From: Bacillus sp. 7884-1
GTDB taxonomy: Bacteria; Bacillota; Bacilli; Bacillales; Cytobacillaceae
Length of the DNA stretch: 36,863 bases
Assembly: GCF_002272245.1 (NCBI RefSeq)
Contig: NZ_NPDD01000187.1
Span: 1-36,863 of the forward strand
Direction: 5' to 3'
Part shown: piece by piece, positions 16,146-23,827 of the stretch
How the letters are laid out: the number at the start of each line of letters is the position of its first letter
Position numbering within the stretch: position 1 is the stretch's first letter
The notes under the pieces: model-generated
Databases searched by the model: none
What the model saw: only the letters and a program-made list of their open reading frames with translations
What the model was told of the DNA's origin: nothing
Translations under genes and position numbers: made by a program

Positions 16146-16177
16146 AAAAGGCACCTTCCGTATGGAAGGTACCTTTT
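16146..16177. terminator. Terminator overlapping the stop codon of the TraB-family gene
   Basis: AAAAGGCACCTTCC (16146-16159) pairs with GGAAGGTACCTTTT (16164-16177), with one G-U pair on the minus strand. It is nearly symmetrical and could act in both directions. It overlaps the last base of the stop codon at 16177-16179. The stem core is nearly the same as that of the terminator at 307-345. Confidence 0.75.
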
Positions 16178-17343
16178 TATAAATTATTGAAAAACGTACG
16201 GATAACGTCTGCTCCCCCTATAAAGGTTCCAAACGAACCTCCAATGTTGGTTAGGATGATGACCAGCAGGACCCTTGTAAATTTATTACGCCAAAAGCCT
16301 TTAAGTGAAAAAACATCTTCTGATAATGTTTCAAAGTCTGCCACACTTGGGCGTTTGATATAAGCCTGTACAAGCCCCGATACCCATCCTGCAGCAAGTA
16401 ATGGATGCAAGGTGGTGATGGGTGCCGCTATAAAGGCTGCTAATATAGCCAGTGGATGTCCCAATGCAGCAGTTGCACCGAGTGCAGCTGTGATTCCAGT
16501 CCAGAGGATCCAGCTAATCGCTTGATCCATACCAGCGGATGGATTAAGAAAAAAGGTAAATGCAATCAGTGCAACAATGAGCACTGGGATTGCCCAGCCG
16601 ACAATTTGCGGTGTTTTTGATTTTGGCTTTGTTTTTGTGAGAGCTTGTAAATCCTGGTCATGGTGAATCTCTTTGGTGATTCCTGGAACGTGCGCCGCTC
16701 CTAGAACTGCCACAACTTTTTTACCGGGTGCTTCTTTAATTTTCTGAGCTAGGTATTGATCTCGCTCATCAATTAAAGGTTTCTTTAATTTAGGAAACGC
16801 TTCTGAAATTTCAGCAAGCGAAGCATTCAATGTATCTTGAGTCTTCATTTTCTCAAGCTCTTCTTCTGAAATGGTTTCTTTATTGAAAATACTATAGATA
16901 ATTGACGTGAGCAGCTGGGCTTTTCCCCAGACACCAACATTCCCCCAAATACGTGAGAAGGTAATTTGGATATTACGATCGGCTAAAACGAGCTCAGCCC
17001 CTATTTCTTTTGCCGATTCAATCCCTTGAATCATTTCTTGCCCTGGTTTTGTATCAAATTGCTTGGCTAGGCGGTTTTGAAAAGATGAAATGGCGAGATT
17101 CATGATTAATAATGTAGCCTTCTTTTCTTTTATAACCTTGAAGATATCCATTTCTCTCCATTTGTTGCCATCCATAATCGACTTGTAGCGTTGGTCATCT
17201 AATTCGATACAAACAGAATCAGGCTGTTCTCGGTCAATGACCTCTTTTACTTGCTCTACGCTTAGTTTGGAAACATGTGCCGTACCAATTAATATGATTT
17301 CTTTGCCATCCAGTTGAATTCGGGTTATATTTTCTTCCGTCAT
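16177..17343 (-). CDS. TraB/PrgY family membrane protein
   Basis: The 388-residue protein belongs to the TraB family named after the enterococcal pheromone shutdown protein, a putative metalloprotease-like fold. The N-terminal cytoplasmic part has the GTAHVS motif (residues 21-26), a conserved acidic SVCIELDDQRY segment, LVLADRNIQITFSRIW, and a second VLGAAHVPGI motif near 215. Residues 240-388 contain four or five membrane helices. Outside Enterococcus plasmids the function is not known, and no conjugation genes are nearby. The ribosome binding site is AAGGAAG. Confidence 0.88.
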   Translation of the reverse strand: MTEENITRIQLDGKEIILIGTAHVSKLSVEQVKEVIDREQPDSVCIELDDQRYKSIMDGNKWREMDIFKVIKEKKATLLIMNLAISSFQNRLAKQFDTKPGQEMIQGIESAKEIGAELVLADRNIQITFSRIWGNVGVWGKAQLLTSIIYSIFNKETISEEELEKMKTQDTLNASLAEISEAFPKLKKPLIDERDQYLAQKIKEAPGKKVVAVLGAAHVPGITKEIHHDQDLQALTKTKPKSKTPQIVGWAIPVLIVALIAFTFFLNPSAGMDQAISWILWTGITAALGATAALGHPLAILAAFIAAPITTLHPLLAAGWVSGLVQAYIKRPSVADFETLSEDVFSLKGFWRNKFTRVLLVIILTNIGGSFGTFIGGADVIRTFFNNL

Positions 17344-17474
17344 AATCTACTTCCTTCATCATAAATATACTTATTTCCTATAAATGTCTCTATCCCTATA
17401 ATGAAGTAGAACCCGGAGAATTTCAACACATTATATTTTGATTCAGTTAACATAAAAAGCTTAGTAGATTTGAG

Positions 17475-18386
17475 GTGATAGATATCCAACAGTTACTTTT
17501 GCTACAGAAGGTAATCGATTATATTGAAGAAAATATTAAGGACGAAATTGATCCAGAGAACTTAGCAAAAATGACGGGATATTCCCCTTACCATTTTTAT
17601 CGAGTTTTCCAAAAGCATACAGGTTATTCCTTAATGGACTATGTAGTAAAAAGGCGACTTCAGTATGCATTACATGAACTAATCAATGGTAAAAAGGTTA
17701 TCGAAATAGCCATGGATTACGGATTTGAAACCCATGCTGGTTTTACAAAAGCCTTTAAAAAATGCTTCGGAAGCCCTCCTAGTTTATATAAGATTCATTG
17801 TCCTAAATCATTACCGCATAAATTAGATTTGATTAGTATTCATCAAAAGAACACAGGCGGAATTGTGATGCAGCCTATGATAGTGAAGAGGCCGTCCTTC
17901 ACTGTTGCTGGTAAAACATTTTCAATTAATATGGGAAATGTTTCTTTTACAAGAGATGCACCTGCGATTTGGGATCAAGAAGGGCTGGCAGACGGTTCCA
18001 TTGAAAGATTGCTATATCAATCGCTAGCCCCTAAAAAGCATGGGGAGTATTGTATAAATTTAAGTCCTTCAGACTTAGAAGATAAGTTTATCTATTTATT
18101 TGCTGTAACTTTAGACAACGGTAATTTGCTTCCAGATGGTCTGACATCTTTACAAATACCAGCAGCTACTTATGCTGTTTTCAGAACTCCTTTGGTTGAA
18201 GTTGAGAAGTTTGCTTCAGCGATCAAAGGAACATGGAATTATATAGTAGAGGACTGGTTTCCACACTCATCTTATGAAGTGGATGAAGAGGCATATGACT
18301 TTGAATATTATGATGAGCATTGCCACCACTGGGATTACGAAAGAATCTATATGGAGATACACATTCCAATCAAAGAAAGAGGATGA
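17475..18386 (+). CDS. AraC-family regulator with GyrI-like effector domain
   Basis: The 303-residue protein has an N-terminal AraC/XylS DNA-binding domain with two helix-turn-helices (NLAKMTGYSPYHFYRVFQ at about 30-47 and IEIAMDYGFETHAGFTKAFK at about 76-95). A C-terminal GyrI-like/AraC effector-binding domain (about 135-300) follows, with the typical GLTSLQIPAATYAVF and YEVDEEAYDFEYYDEH segments. This arrangement occurs in MDR regulators such as BmrR-like and Rob-like proteins that sense hydrophobic drugs. The GTG at 17475 is preceded by no strong ribosome binding site, so the start is uncertain. It is divergent from the TraB gene and followed by a terminator. Confidence 0.88.
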   Translation: MIDIQQLLLLQKVIDYIEENIKDEIDPENLAKMTGYSPYHFYRVFQKHTGYSLMDYVVKRRLQYALHELINGKKVIEIAMDYGFETHAGFTKAFKKCFGSPPSLYKIHCPKSLPHKLDLISIHQKNTGGIVMQPMIVKRPSFTVAGKTFSINMGNVSFTRDAPAIWDQEGLADGSIERLLYQSLAPKKHGEYCINLSPSDLEDKFIYLFAVTLDNGNLLPDGLTSLQIPAATYAVFRTPLVEVEKFASAIKGTWNYIVEDWFPHSSYEVDEEAYDFEYYDEHCHHWDYERIYMEIHIPIKERG

Positions 18387-18486
18387 ATACTCTAACGGGT
18401 TTCGTTTCCTATCGCTAAACCTGAAAATACCGCCGAAAATGTAACCCAAATTGTACTGTGTTTTGTATCTCTTTTTGTAATAAAGG

Positions 18487-18520
18487 AAATGGCTCAGTTC
18501 ACTATACTAAGCCATTTTTT
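18487..18520 (+). terminator. Terminator of the AraC-family gene
   Basis: AAATGGCTCAGT (18487-18498) pairs with ACTAAGCCATTT (18506-18517), with one mismatch or G-U pair. The final T residues extend to 18520. It lies 100 bases past the stop codon. Confidence 0.75.
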
Positions 18521-18542
18521 TGGTTTCTATTAGCTTGTTTTA

Positions 18543-18579
18543 CTAACGCCCCCGTTTGTTTAAGTGAAATATTTCACAA
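18543..18579. repeat. TTCACAA-ended dispersed repeat, copy 1
   Basis: A 37-base segment starting CTAACGCCCCCGTTTGTTTA and ending ATTTCACAA. It is related to 19526-19562 (same length, same start CTAACGC and CCCGTT core and same end TTCACAA) and to the shorter copies at 27086-27115 and 27163-27195. All copies lie in non-coding DNA. The rest of the gap 18580-18768 shows nothing recognisable. Confidence 0.55.
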
Positions 18580-18768
18580 CTATAACTAACATATCAATTT
18601 ACCAAATAAACCCTCACAGCACTAGTAAATCGTTCCGTTATGAGTTATATATCATATAAGTTTCAATGGAATTCGCGTGGAACTGACAACAGCTTTGAAA
18701 CGTCATTTTTCTGATTAATAAGTTTTCGACATCTAAAAATACAAATTGATTAACTAAGCATCAAAAAA

Positions 18769-18798
18769 ATACTGCCTCATTTCTAATTGAGACAGCAT
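18769..18798 (-). terminator. Terminator of the broken SDR gene
   Basis: On the minus strand ATGCTGTCTCA pairs with TGAGGCAGTAT (11 bp including two G-U pairs), followed by six T residues. It lies 40 bases past the stop codon of the SDR remnant and is intact although the gene is broken. Confidence 0.75.
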
Positions 18799-18838
18799 TT
18801 TGAGATTCCTTTCATTGTTCTGCTGGTTTAAGTGGTCC

Positions 18839-19321
18839 TTAAAAATAAGCAGCAGTCGCTCCACCGTCAATTAAGAAATCAGACCCGGTGATGAAAGCCC
18901 CCTGTGGCATCATCAGCAGTTCAGCCACATTTGCAACCTCATCTGCAGTTCCTGGGCGTTCGGCAGGGCACTTTGCAAACATATTCTTATAGAACTCTCC
19001 TCTTGGACCATTGAATTCGTCTATTGCCAATGGCGTTACGATAATTCCTGGAGAAATGGAGTTGATACGAGCGTTTTTTTCTCCCCAACGTATAGATTCG
19101 AACATAACCCGTTTCACATTGCAACGTTTCGCCATTTAATAAGCGTGCAACGTGTCCTTGATGTTTTCTGGTCGAAGGACTTCTAAACTAAGGAGTTCTT
19201 CAGTTGGTGTCGTTGCCAGCTGTTCGTCAATTTCAATCCCTAATTGAGGCATTCTATGTCCAGACTGACTGGAAATTGTTACACCACCGCCTCCAGGAGC
19301 TATGACCTCACCCTCCTCGTG
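18839..19321 (-). pseudogene. Truncated SDR oxidoreductase with a stop codon inside the YxxxK motif
   Basis: The last 98 codons (18839-19135) encode a typical C-terminal half of an SDR dehydrogenase, with INSISPGIIVTPLA and FITGSDFLIDGGA. The same reading frame continues upstream past a single TAA (19136-19138). It adds about 60 SDR-like residues, including VTISSQSGHRMPQLGIEID and ENIKDTLHAY, up to 19321. The TAA falls directly after the catalytic Tyr of Y-x-x-x-K (Tyr, stop, Met, Ala, Lys) and is one base from CAA (Gln). The NAD-binding N-terminal half (TGxxxGxG) is missing. The gene is therefore doubly inactivated. Annotating only the 98-residue frame as a protein would be misleading. Confidence 0.85.
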
Positions 19322-19372
19322 TTATGGCAGAACAGTTGGGAGACTTGGTAGATAGAATATTATAATTAATAC

Positions 19373-19407
19373 AAAAAAACAGCCAGATATGAACTGGCTG
19401 TTTTTTT
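19373..19407. terminator. Perfect bidirectional terminator in the gap upstream of the SDR remnant
   Basis: AAAAAAACAGCCAG (19373-19386) and CTGGCTGTTTTTTT (19394-19407) form a perfect 14-bp inverted repeat with a 7-base loop. No intact gene now ends here. It may be left over from a gene lost when the SDR was truncated. Confidence 0.8.
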
Positions 19408-19525
19408 CGCAATTATAAATAATAGAATACTTTTTTGCGCTTAATATTGTGAATAAATTCATTTGAACTAAACTGTCCTTTAGATCAATAAGGAAAGCTC
19501 CCAAAATGACAGACCTGATCTTTCG

Positions 19526-19562
19526 CTAACGCACCCGTTCCTTTAGGTACATTTCTTCACAA
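19526..19562. repeat. TTCACAA-ended dispersed repeat, copy 2
   Basis: CTAACGCACCCGTTCCTTTA to TTCTTCACAA, aligned with copy 1 over its full 37 bases. ATTGTGAATAAAT at about 19447-19460 is nearly the inverse of the ATTTCTTCACAAT end (12 of 13), so the element may span roughly 19447-19564 as a short inverted-repeat-bounded unit. Confidence 0.55.
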
Positions 19563-19688
19563 TCTCTTTGAAAGGAACAAGAAAATATCGATGTTACCAC
19601 TGCTCATAACCCCTTACTATTTGAATAGTTGAAATATTCTTTACTGATCATTCTAAAAATGATAAAATTTTAAAAAAGGGGGGGGAAA

Positions 19689-20264
19689 ATGGCTAGACAC
19701 AAAGAATTTGATGAAGCCGAGGTTTTACGAAAAGCAATGGTGCTTTTTTGGCGAAATGGATATGAAAAAACGTCTATGCAAGATTTAGTAGACTATATGC
19801 ACATACACCGTCGAAGTATTTATGACACATTTGGTGATAAACAGACGTTGTTTCTTCGAGCTCTACAACTCTTCGAAGAAATAAACGAAAAAAGAATGGA
19901 ACAACAAATTAAACCTATTAATTCAGTCCAGTTAGCGATAAGAAGATTATTTGAAATGGTGGTTTTTTCGGATGAAGAAAAACCCCCAGGATGTTTAATT
20001 GTAAATACAGCTGTAGAATTAACCTTTCATGACCAAGAAGTTGCTGACAGGATTAGTAAAAGCTTTAGTAAGACAGAATCATTTATATACGAACTACTAT
20101 TGCAGGGGCAAATAAGTGAAGAAATATCCGATCAACTTGATATAGAAAAATTATCTGAATTTATTCATAATTCACTTATTGGGGTAAGAGTATTAGCCAA
20201 AACAACGAAAGATAAAGAGAAACTTCAAAACATCATTGATTCGACTTTAGCGGTATTAGATTAA
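19689..20264 (+). CDS. TetR/AcrR-family repressor (copy 1)
   Basis: The 191-residue regulator has an N-terminal helix-turn-helix (EFDEAEVLRKAMVLFW, then TSMQDLVDYMHIHRRSIYDT and FGDKQTLFLRA, residues 5-60) and a TetR C-terminal ligand domain with PPGCLIVNTAVEL. It is a clear paralogue of the regulator at 26065-26643. The shared helix includes the IHRRS(I/L)YDTFGDK recognition segment. It heads a TetR-thioesterase-MFS unit. The ribosome binding site is inside a run of eight G residues (19678-19685). A half operator TGATCATTCTAAAAA (19645-19659) lies in its promoter region, suggesting autoregulation. Confidence 0.92.
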   Translation: MARHKEFDEAEVLRKAMVLFWRNGYEKTSMQDLVDYMHIHRRSIYDTFGDKQTLFLRALQLFEEINEKRMEQQIKPINSVQLAIRRLFEMVVFSDEEKPPGCLIVNTAVELTFHDQEVADRISKSFSKTESFIYELLLQGQISEEISDQLDIEKLSEFIHNSLIGVRVLAKTTKDKEKLQNIIDSTLAVLD

Positions 20265-20293
20265 CATTTTTAGAATGAACGTTCTAAAAATGT
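20264..20293. promoter_or_regulatory. TetR operator palindrome between tetR and the thioesterase gene
   Basis: ACATTTTTAGAA, a 6-base centre (TGAACG) and TTCTAAAAATGT form a perfect 12-bp inverted repeat starting at the stop codon of the TetR gene. Its core AGAATGAACGTTCT matches the AGAAYGNTCRTTCT-like sites near the second TetR gene. It could also act as a weak hairpin, but it has no T-tract. Confidence 0.7.
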
Positions 20294-20341
20294 AATGATT
20301 TTGTACAATCTTTTTTATTTTTAATATGGAGGGTGAAAAGA

Positions 20342-20788
20342 ATGAATCATTTAGAGTTTTTGAAGAAAATGGCAAAGGGCAAAATACCAGGTTCGCCGGC
20401 TGCAGAGGTAATCGGTTTTCACATAACAGATGTTGAGGAAGGGAAGGTTGTGGTCGAAATGGATGCCACAGAAAGATTACACAATCCGATGGGTACACTA
20501 CATGGAGGGATTTTATGTGACATATCCGATGCCGCTATGGGCTATGCATTTGTAACTACATTAGCTGAGGACGAACTTTTTACGACGATCGAAATTAAAT
20601 TAAATTTCCTAAAACCTATTTTTAAATCTAGACTGCGAGCTGAGGGAAAATTAATAAAAAAAGGTTCATCAGTCGGATTGCTGGAGTGTCATGTATATGA
20701 TGAAAAACAAAGTCTTGTGGCACATTCTACAAGTACATGTATGATTTTGAAGGGTAATTCTGCCGGAAAAAGATTGAAAATAGAATAA
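20342..20788 (+). CDS. PaaI-type hotdog-fold thioesterase
   Basis: The 148-residue protein is a hotdog-fold acyl-CoA thioesterase of the PaaI/YdiI type. The characteristic NPMGTLHGGILCDISDAA segment (residues 46-63) carries the catalytic Asp/Glu-equivalent region. It is followed by the TIEIKLNFLKPI strand and a C-terminal VAHSTSTCMI strand. Start at the ATG at 20342 because GGAGGGTG precedes it; an ATG at 20333 would overlap the ribosome binding site. It is downstream of a TetR repressor and its operator, and 128 bases upstream of an efflux pump gene. Confidence 0.88.
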   Translation: MNHLEFLKKMAKGKIPGSPAAEVIGFHITDVEEGKVVVEMDATERLHNPMGTLHGGILCDISDAAMGYAFVTTLAEDELFTTIEIKLNFLKPIFKSRLRAEGKLIKKGSSVGLLECHVYDEKQSLVAHSTSTCMILKGNSAGKRLKIE

Positions 20789-20916
20789 TATAACTAATCT
20801 CTTGTTAAAAGAAAGTCCATTTTCAAAGTAAGGTCCATAAAGTTTTAGCTATCATTTAGCTTGTAGTACGATGTAAAGTTCATTTTATCAATTTTAAAAA
20901 GGTAAGGTGGGAACAA

Positions 20917-22287
20917 ATGCCTTCTATTCTAACGGCTCCTTCCAAAATGGAAAGCACGGTGCAATTACAAGAGAATAAACTCATTTTAATATGGAGTTTT
21001 ACCACTTTGCTTGTGGTAATGAATACAACCATGTTTAATGTTGCATTACCCTTTATACTTAAAGACTTATCCTTAAGCTCATCCTTGGGCTCATGGCTGG
21101 TATCAGGTTATTCCATCATGTTTGCCATTTCAACGTTAACTTTTGGTCGCCTATCTGATTTTGTTCCCCTCTCAAGACTTCTACTCCATGGAATTTGCCT
21201 ATTAGGAATATCATCAGTCATCGGTTTCTTTTCAACAAATTTTATTATCTTATTAGGAGTTCGAATACTTCAAGCAGCTGGAGCAGGAGCCGTTATGGGA
21301 TTAAGTATGATCATGGCTGGGCGGTATATCCCTCTATCAAGGCGTGGAAAAGCGATGGCGATTATTGCTTCGGCTGCCTCTTTGGCATTTGGGTTAGGTC
21401 CTGTACTAGGGGGAGTGATAACTCAATACTTAGGATGGAATTATCTTTTCGTTGTCACTATTTTTTCTGTCCTGTCTATTCCTTTCTTCCTAAAGTTATT
21501 GCCTAATGAGGTTATTAAAAAAGGACATTTCGATTTATTCGGTGCTATTCTTACGGGGCTTAGTGTAACAGGTCTGTTACTTTTTCTATCTACATTTTCG
21601 TATGGGATACTATTAGGAACAGTCGTTCTTTTTGCGGTATGTTGGAAATATCTTAATAAGACGGAAGAACCGTTTATTCCGCTAATCCTACTTAGAAATA
21701 AGCAATATACAAAGCTCCTTCTTATTAATTGTTTCGCTTTTTTCATTAACTTTTCAAATCTGTTTTTAATGCCTATTATTCTCACTACTGTATTCGGAAA
21801 AGAACCGGCAGAGCTAGGACTGATTATTTTTCCAGGTGCCATTATCGCCGTGGTTGCTGGCATATATATAGGAAGATTCATTGACCGTTTTGGGAATGCA
21901 CACTTAATTATTTTTGGGCAGTTATTGTTATTAAGCGCCTCAATCTTATTTGCATGGTTCTCTTCTGCAAATCCCTATTTTATCCTTTTCATTTATATGT
22001 TTGCTAGCGTTGGCTTTACGGCAATTTCTTCAAGTATTTCGAACGAGATAACAAGGATCTTGCCAATCAATCAAATTGGTTCGGGGATAGGAATCGGACA
22101 ATTAATGCAATTTTTCGGTGCGGGTCTCGGAGTGACTATTTCTGGATTATTCATAACCATTCAAGAAGGTTTATCTTTGGAAATGGTTTATCGAAATATT
22201 TTTATTTGCTTCTCGATTATTAACATTATGACTGGTTTCATATACGGCTTCTATCTTCGTAGAGCTAGGTTAAAGGAGCAAAGTTAA
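20917..22287 (+). CDS. MFS drug efflux transporter (Tet(L)/QacA-like, 14 helices)
   Basis: The 456-residue protein has the length and layout of the Tet(K)/Tet(L) and QacA branch of the major facilitator superfamily: about 14 hydrophobic helices, the motif A variant FGRLSDFVPLSRLL (around 78-92), ARYIP-like GRYIPLSRRGKAMA, and the motif C-like segment FGLGPVLGGVITQYLGW (around 160-176). These proteins exchange drug or cation for protons. Its substrate cannot be read from sequence; Tet(L) similarity does not prove tetracycline transport. The ribosome binding site is AAGGTAAGGTGG. It is the last gene of the TetR-1 unit. Confidence 0.9.
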   Translation: MPSILTAPSKMESTVQLQENKLILIWSFTTLLVVMNTTMFNVALPFILKDLSLSSSLGSWLVSGYSIMFAISTLTFGRLSDFVPLSRLLLHGICLLGISSVIGFFSTNFIILLGVRILQAAGAGAVMGLSMIMAGRYIPLSRRGKAMAIIASAASLAFGLGPVLGGVITQYLGWNYLFVVTIFSVLSIPFFLKLLPNEVIKKGHFDLFGAILTGLSVTGLLLFLSTFSYGILLGTVVLFAVCWKYLNKTEEPFIPLILLRNKQYTKLLLINCFAFFINFSNLFLMPIILTTVFGKEPAELGLIIFPGAIIAVVAGIYIGRFIDRFGNAHLIIFGQLLLLSASILFAWFSSANPYFILFIYMFASVGFTAISSSISNEITRILPINQIGSGIGIGQLMQFFGAGLGVTISGLFITIQEGLSLEMVYRNIFICFSIINIMTGFIYGFYLRRARLKEQS

Positions 22288-22332
22288 ATTCTTCATCGAT
22301 TGAATAGAAATAGGACTTCCATAATAGGTTTC

Positions 22333-22358
22333 CAGCACTCTTTCAAGGGTGCTGTTTT
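22333..22358 (+). terminator. Terminator of the MFS gene
   Basis: CAGCAC (22333-22338) pairs with GTGCTG (22349-22354). Extra pairs inside lengthen the stem to 8-10 bp, and TTTTATTT follows. It lies 45 bases past the stop codon. Confidence 0.75.
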
Positions 22359-22435
22359 ATTTCCAAAGAAGGTCAATAAAATAATTTTTTCAGTTGTGAG
22401 TCATCTCATAATTGAACTTCCCCGTTTGCGAAATA

Positions 22436-22461
22436 AATAAAAAGCTACCCTATTGGTAGCT
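22436..22461 (-). terminator. Terminator of the zinc-independent MDR oxidoreductase gene
   Basis: On the minus strand AGCTACC pairs perfectly with GGTAGCT around a 5-base loop, followed by TTTTATTTATTT. It lies about 60 bases past the stop codon at 22524. Confidence 0.75.
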
Positions 22462-22523
22462 GGAACTATAAAAGGAAACACCTTATAGTCTACAAGAGTT
22501 CTTCCACGTACTTAAATTTTAGA

Positions 22524-23522
22524 TTAGAAGGTTACAATAACTTTGCCTTGTGAGTGTCCAGTAGAAACTTTTATTAATGCTTTGTTAATGTCATTAAAAT
22601 TATAAATTGAATCAATAGAGGGCGTGATATTTTCTTTTTCAACAAGGTTAGTGATTTTTTGTAATTGACTGCCATTGGCTTGCACGAATAAAAAGTGATA
22701 TTCATTTTTATGTTTACGTGCTAAAGAATCTACACGAGCACCCACTAAACCAAACAATAGTTTTTTCCACACTGGAAAATTATTTTCAACCGCAAAGCGA
22801 TAATTAGGTACGGCTTTTAATGATACTAATTTCCCTTGAGGCTTTAAAATACCAAGTTCTGCTTTTATCTCTTTTGCTCCCAAGGTGTCAATAACATAAT
22901 CTATTTCAGATAAAATGTTGGCATAGTTTTCCTCATGGTAATTTATGAATTTATCAGCGCCAATCGACAGTGTACGGGATCTACCTCTTTCACTGCCGCT
23001 TGTTATAACATATAACCCCATTGATTTGGCGATGGGGATTGCCATAGCACCAAAGCCGCCGGTTCCTCCAGGGATAAATAGCTTTTTGTTAGGCTGAGCA
23101 TTGAGTACGTCATTTAATGCTTGATAAGCAGTCAAAGCAGTGAGAGGAACAGCGGCAGCTTCAATAAAGGATAGATTTTTAGGCAATATGGATATAGCAT
23201 CTTCATTGACGACCGTATATTCAGCAAAAGCTCCAATTTGATTAACTGGCAACCTCGTATAAATGTGGTCACCAACGTGGAAGTTCTTAACATCTTTTCC
23301 AACAGCCTCAATAACTCCAGATAGTTCATTTCCTAAAGTTAATGGTAAATCATAATCAGAAATCATTCGAATACTTCCATTTAAAATAAGGATATCTAAT
23401 GGATTAACACCTGCTGCTTTTACTTTAACGAGTACCTCCCGGCTATTAAATTCTGGTATTTTAACATCATTCAATTCCACTTGAACTTCTTTTGAATATT
23501 TCTGCATTTGAGCAGCTCTCAT
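22524..23522 (-). CDS. MDR-family NADP-dependent quinone/enone oxidoreductase
   Basis: The 332-residue protein is a medium-chain dehydrogenase/reductase of the quinone oxidoreductase type. It has the N-terminal GroES-like domain (AGVNPLDILILNGSI, LGNELSGVIEAVG) and the cofactor domain with PGGTGGFGAMAIPIAKSMG in place of GxGxxG, then GADKFINYHEENYA. The catalytic zinc-binding Cys/His set is missing, as in quinone reductases. The frame begins at 23573, but GAAGAGGATG precedes the ATG at 23522, which I take as the start. It is on the same strand as the old yellow enzyme and SDR genes and may form a reductive detoxification set with them. Confidence 0.88.
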   Translation of the reverse strand: MRAAQMQKYSKEVQVELNDVKIPEFNSREVLVKVKAAGVNPLDILILNGSIRMISDYDLPLTLGNELSGVIEAVGKDVKNFHVGDHIYTRLPVNQIGAFAEYTVVNEDAISILPKNLSFIEAAAVPLTALTAYQALNDVLNAQPNKKLFIPGGTGGFGAMAIPIAKSMGLYVITSGSERGRSRTLSIGADKFINYHEENYANILSEIDYVIDTLGAKEIKAELGILKPQGKLVSLKAVPNYRFAVENNFPVWKKLLFGLVGARVDSLARKHKNEYHFLFVQANGSQLQKITNLVEKENITPSIDSIYNFNDINKALIKVSTGHSQGKVIVTF

Positions 23523-23594
23523 TTTTTCATCCTCTTCCTTTACAATTTTTGGTGCTTTTTCATTGAAATGCAATCTCTAGCGTTGAATGTAAGT

Positions 23595-23700
23595 GACTCA
23601 AAACAAAAACCAGTGCTTGTAGGGGTATATGCCCAAGAATGAATTTAACGCTGCAAATACACCTAATTCACGCGTCAAGCACTGATTTTCAGGTTGAGCC
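23595..23700. repeat. Short element with imperfect terminal inverted repeats
   Basis: The left end GACTCAA-N4-AAAACCAGTGCTTG (23595-23619) and the right end (23676-23700) are inverted copies matching at 19 of 25 positions, 13 of the last 14. About 56 bases lie between. It resembles a MITE or an insertion-sequence remnant. No target-site duplication is visible. Confidence 0.5.
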
Positions 23701-23774
23701 AAAAAAGCGGCACAAACTTTTAATATATTAATTATCGAGACAGCTGTTTCCCATAATTTCTAATTTTGATGAAA

Positions 23775-23810
23775 GAAGGGCGTACAATTTTTCAGTTGTA
23801 CGCCCTTCTT
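23775..23810 (-). terminator. Terminator of the old yellow enzyme gene
   Basis: GAAGGGCGTACAA (23775-23787) and TTGTACGCCCTTC (23796-23808) are a perfect 13-bp inverted repeat around an 8-base loop, 20 bases past the stop codon at 23828. The stem is symmetrical, so it may work in both directions. Confidence 0.8.
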
Positions 23811-23827
23811 CACCTTATAAGCTATAC

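Noticed and set aside
16177-17343. Conjugative plasmid or pheromone system suggested by the TraB family name
   Set aside because: No relaxase, coupling protein or other transfer genes are nearby, and chromosomal TraB-family proteins are common.
19322-19504. 60-codon minus-strand open frame
   Set aside because: It runs through the perfect terminator at 19373-19407 and a repeat, so it is unlikely to be a gene.
21441-21881. 146-codon minus-strand open frame
   Set aside because: Antisense to the MFS efflux gene, with no recognisable domain or ribosome binding site.
20917-22287. Acquired tetracycline resistance gene
   Set aside because: Similarity to Tet(L) is at family level only; the neighbouring genes and base composition give no sign of a resistance cassette.
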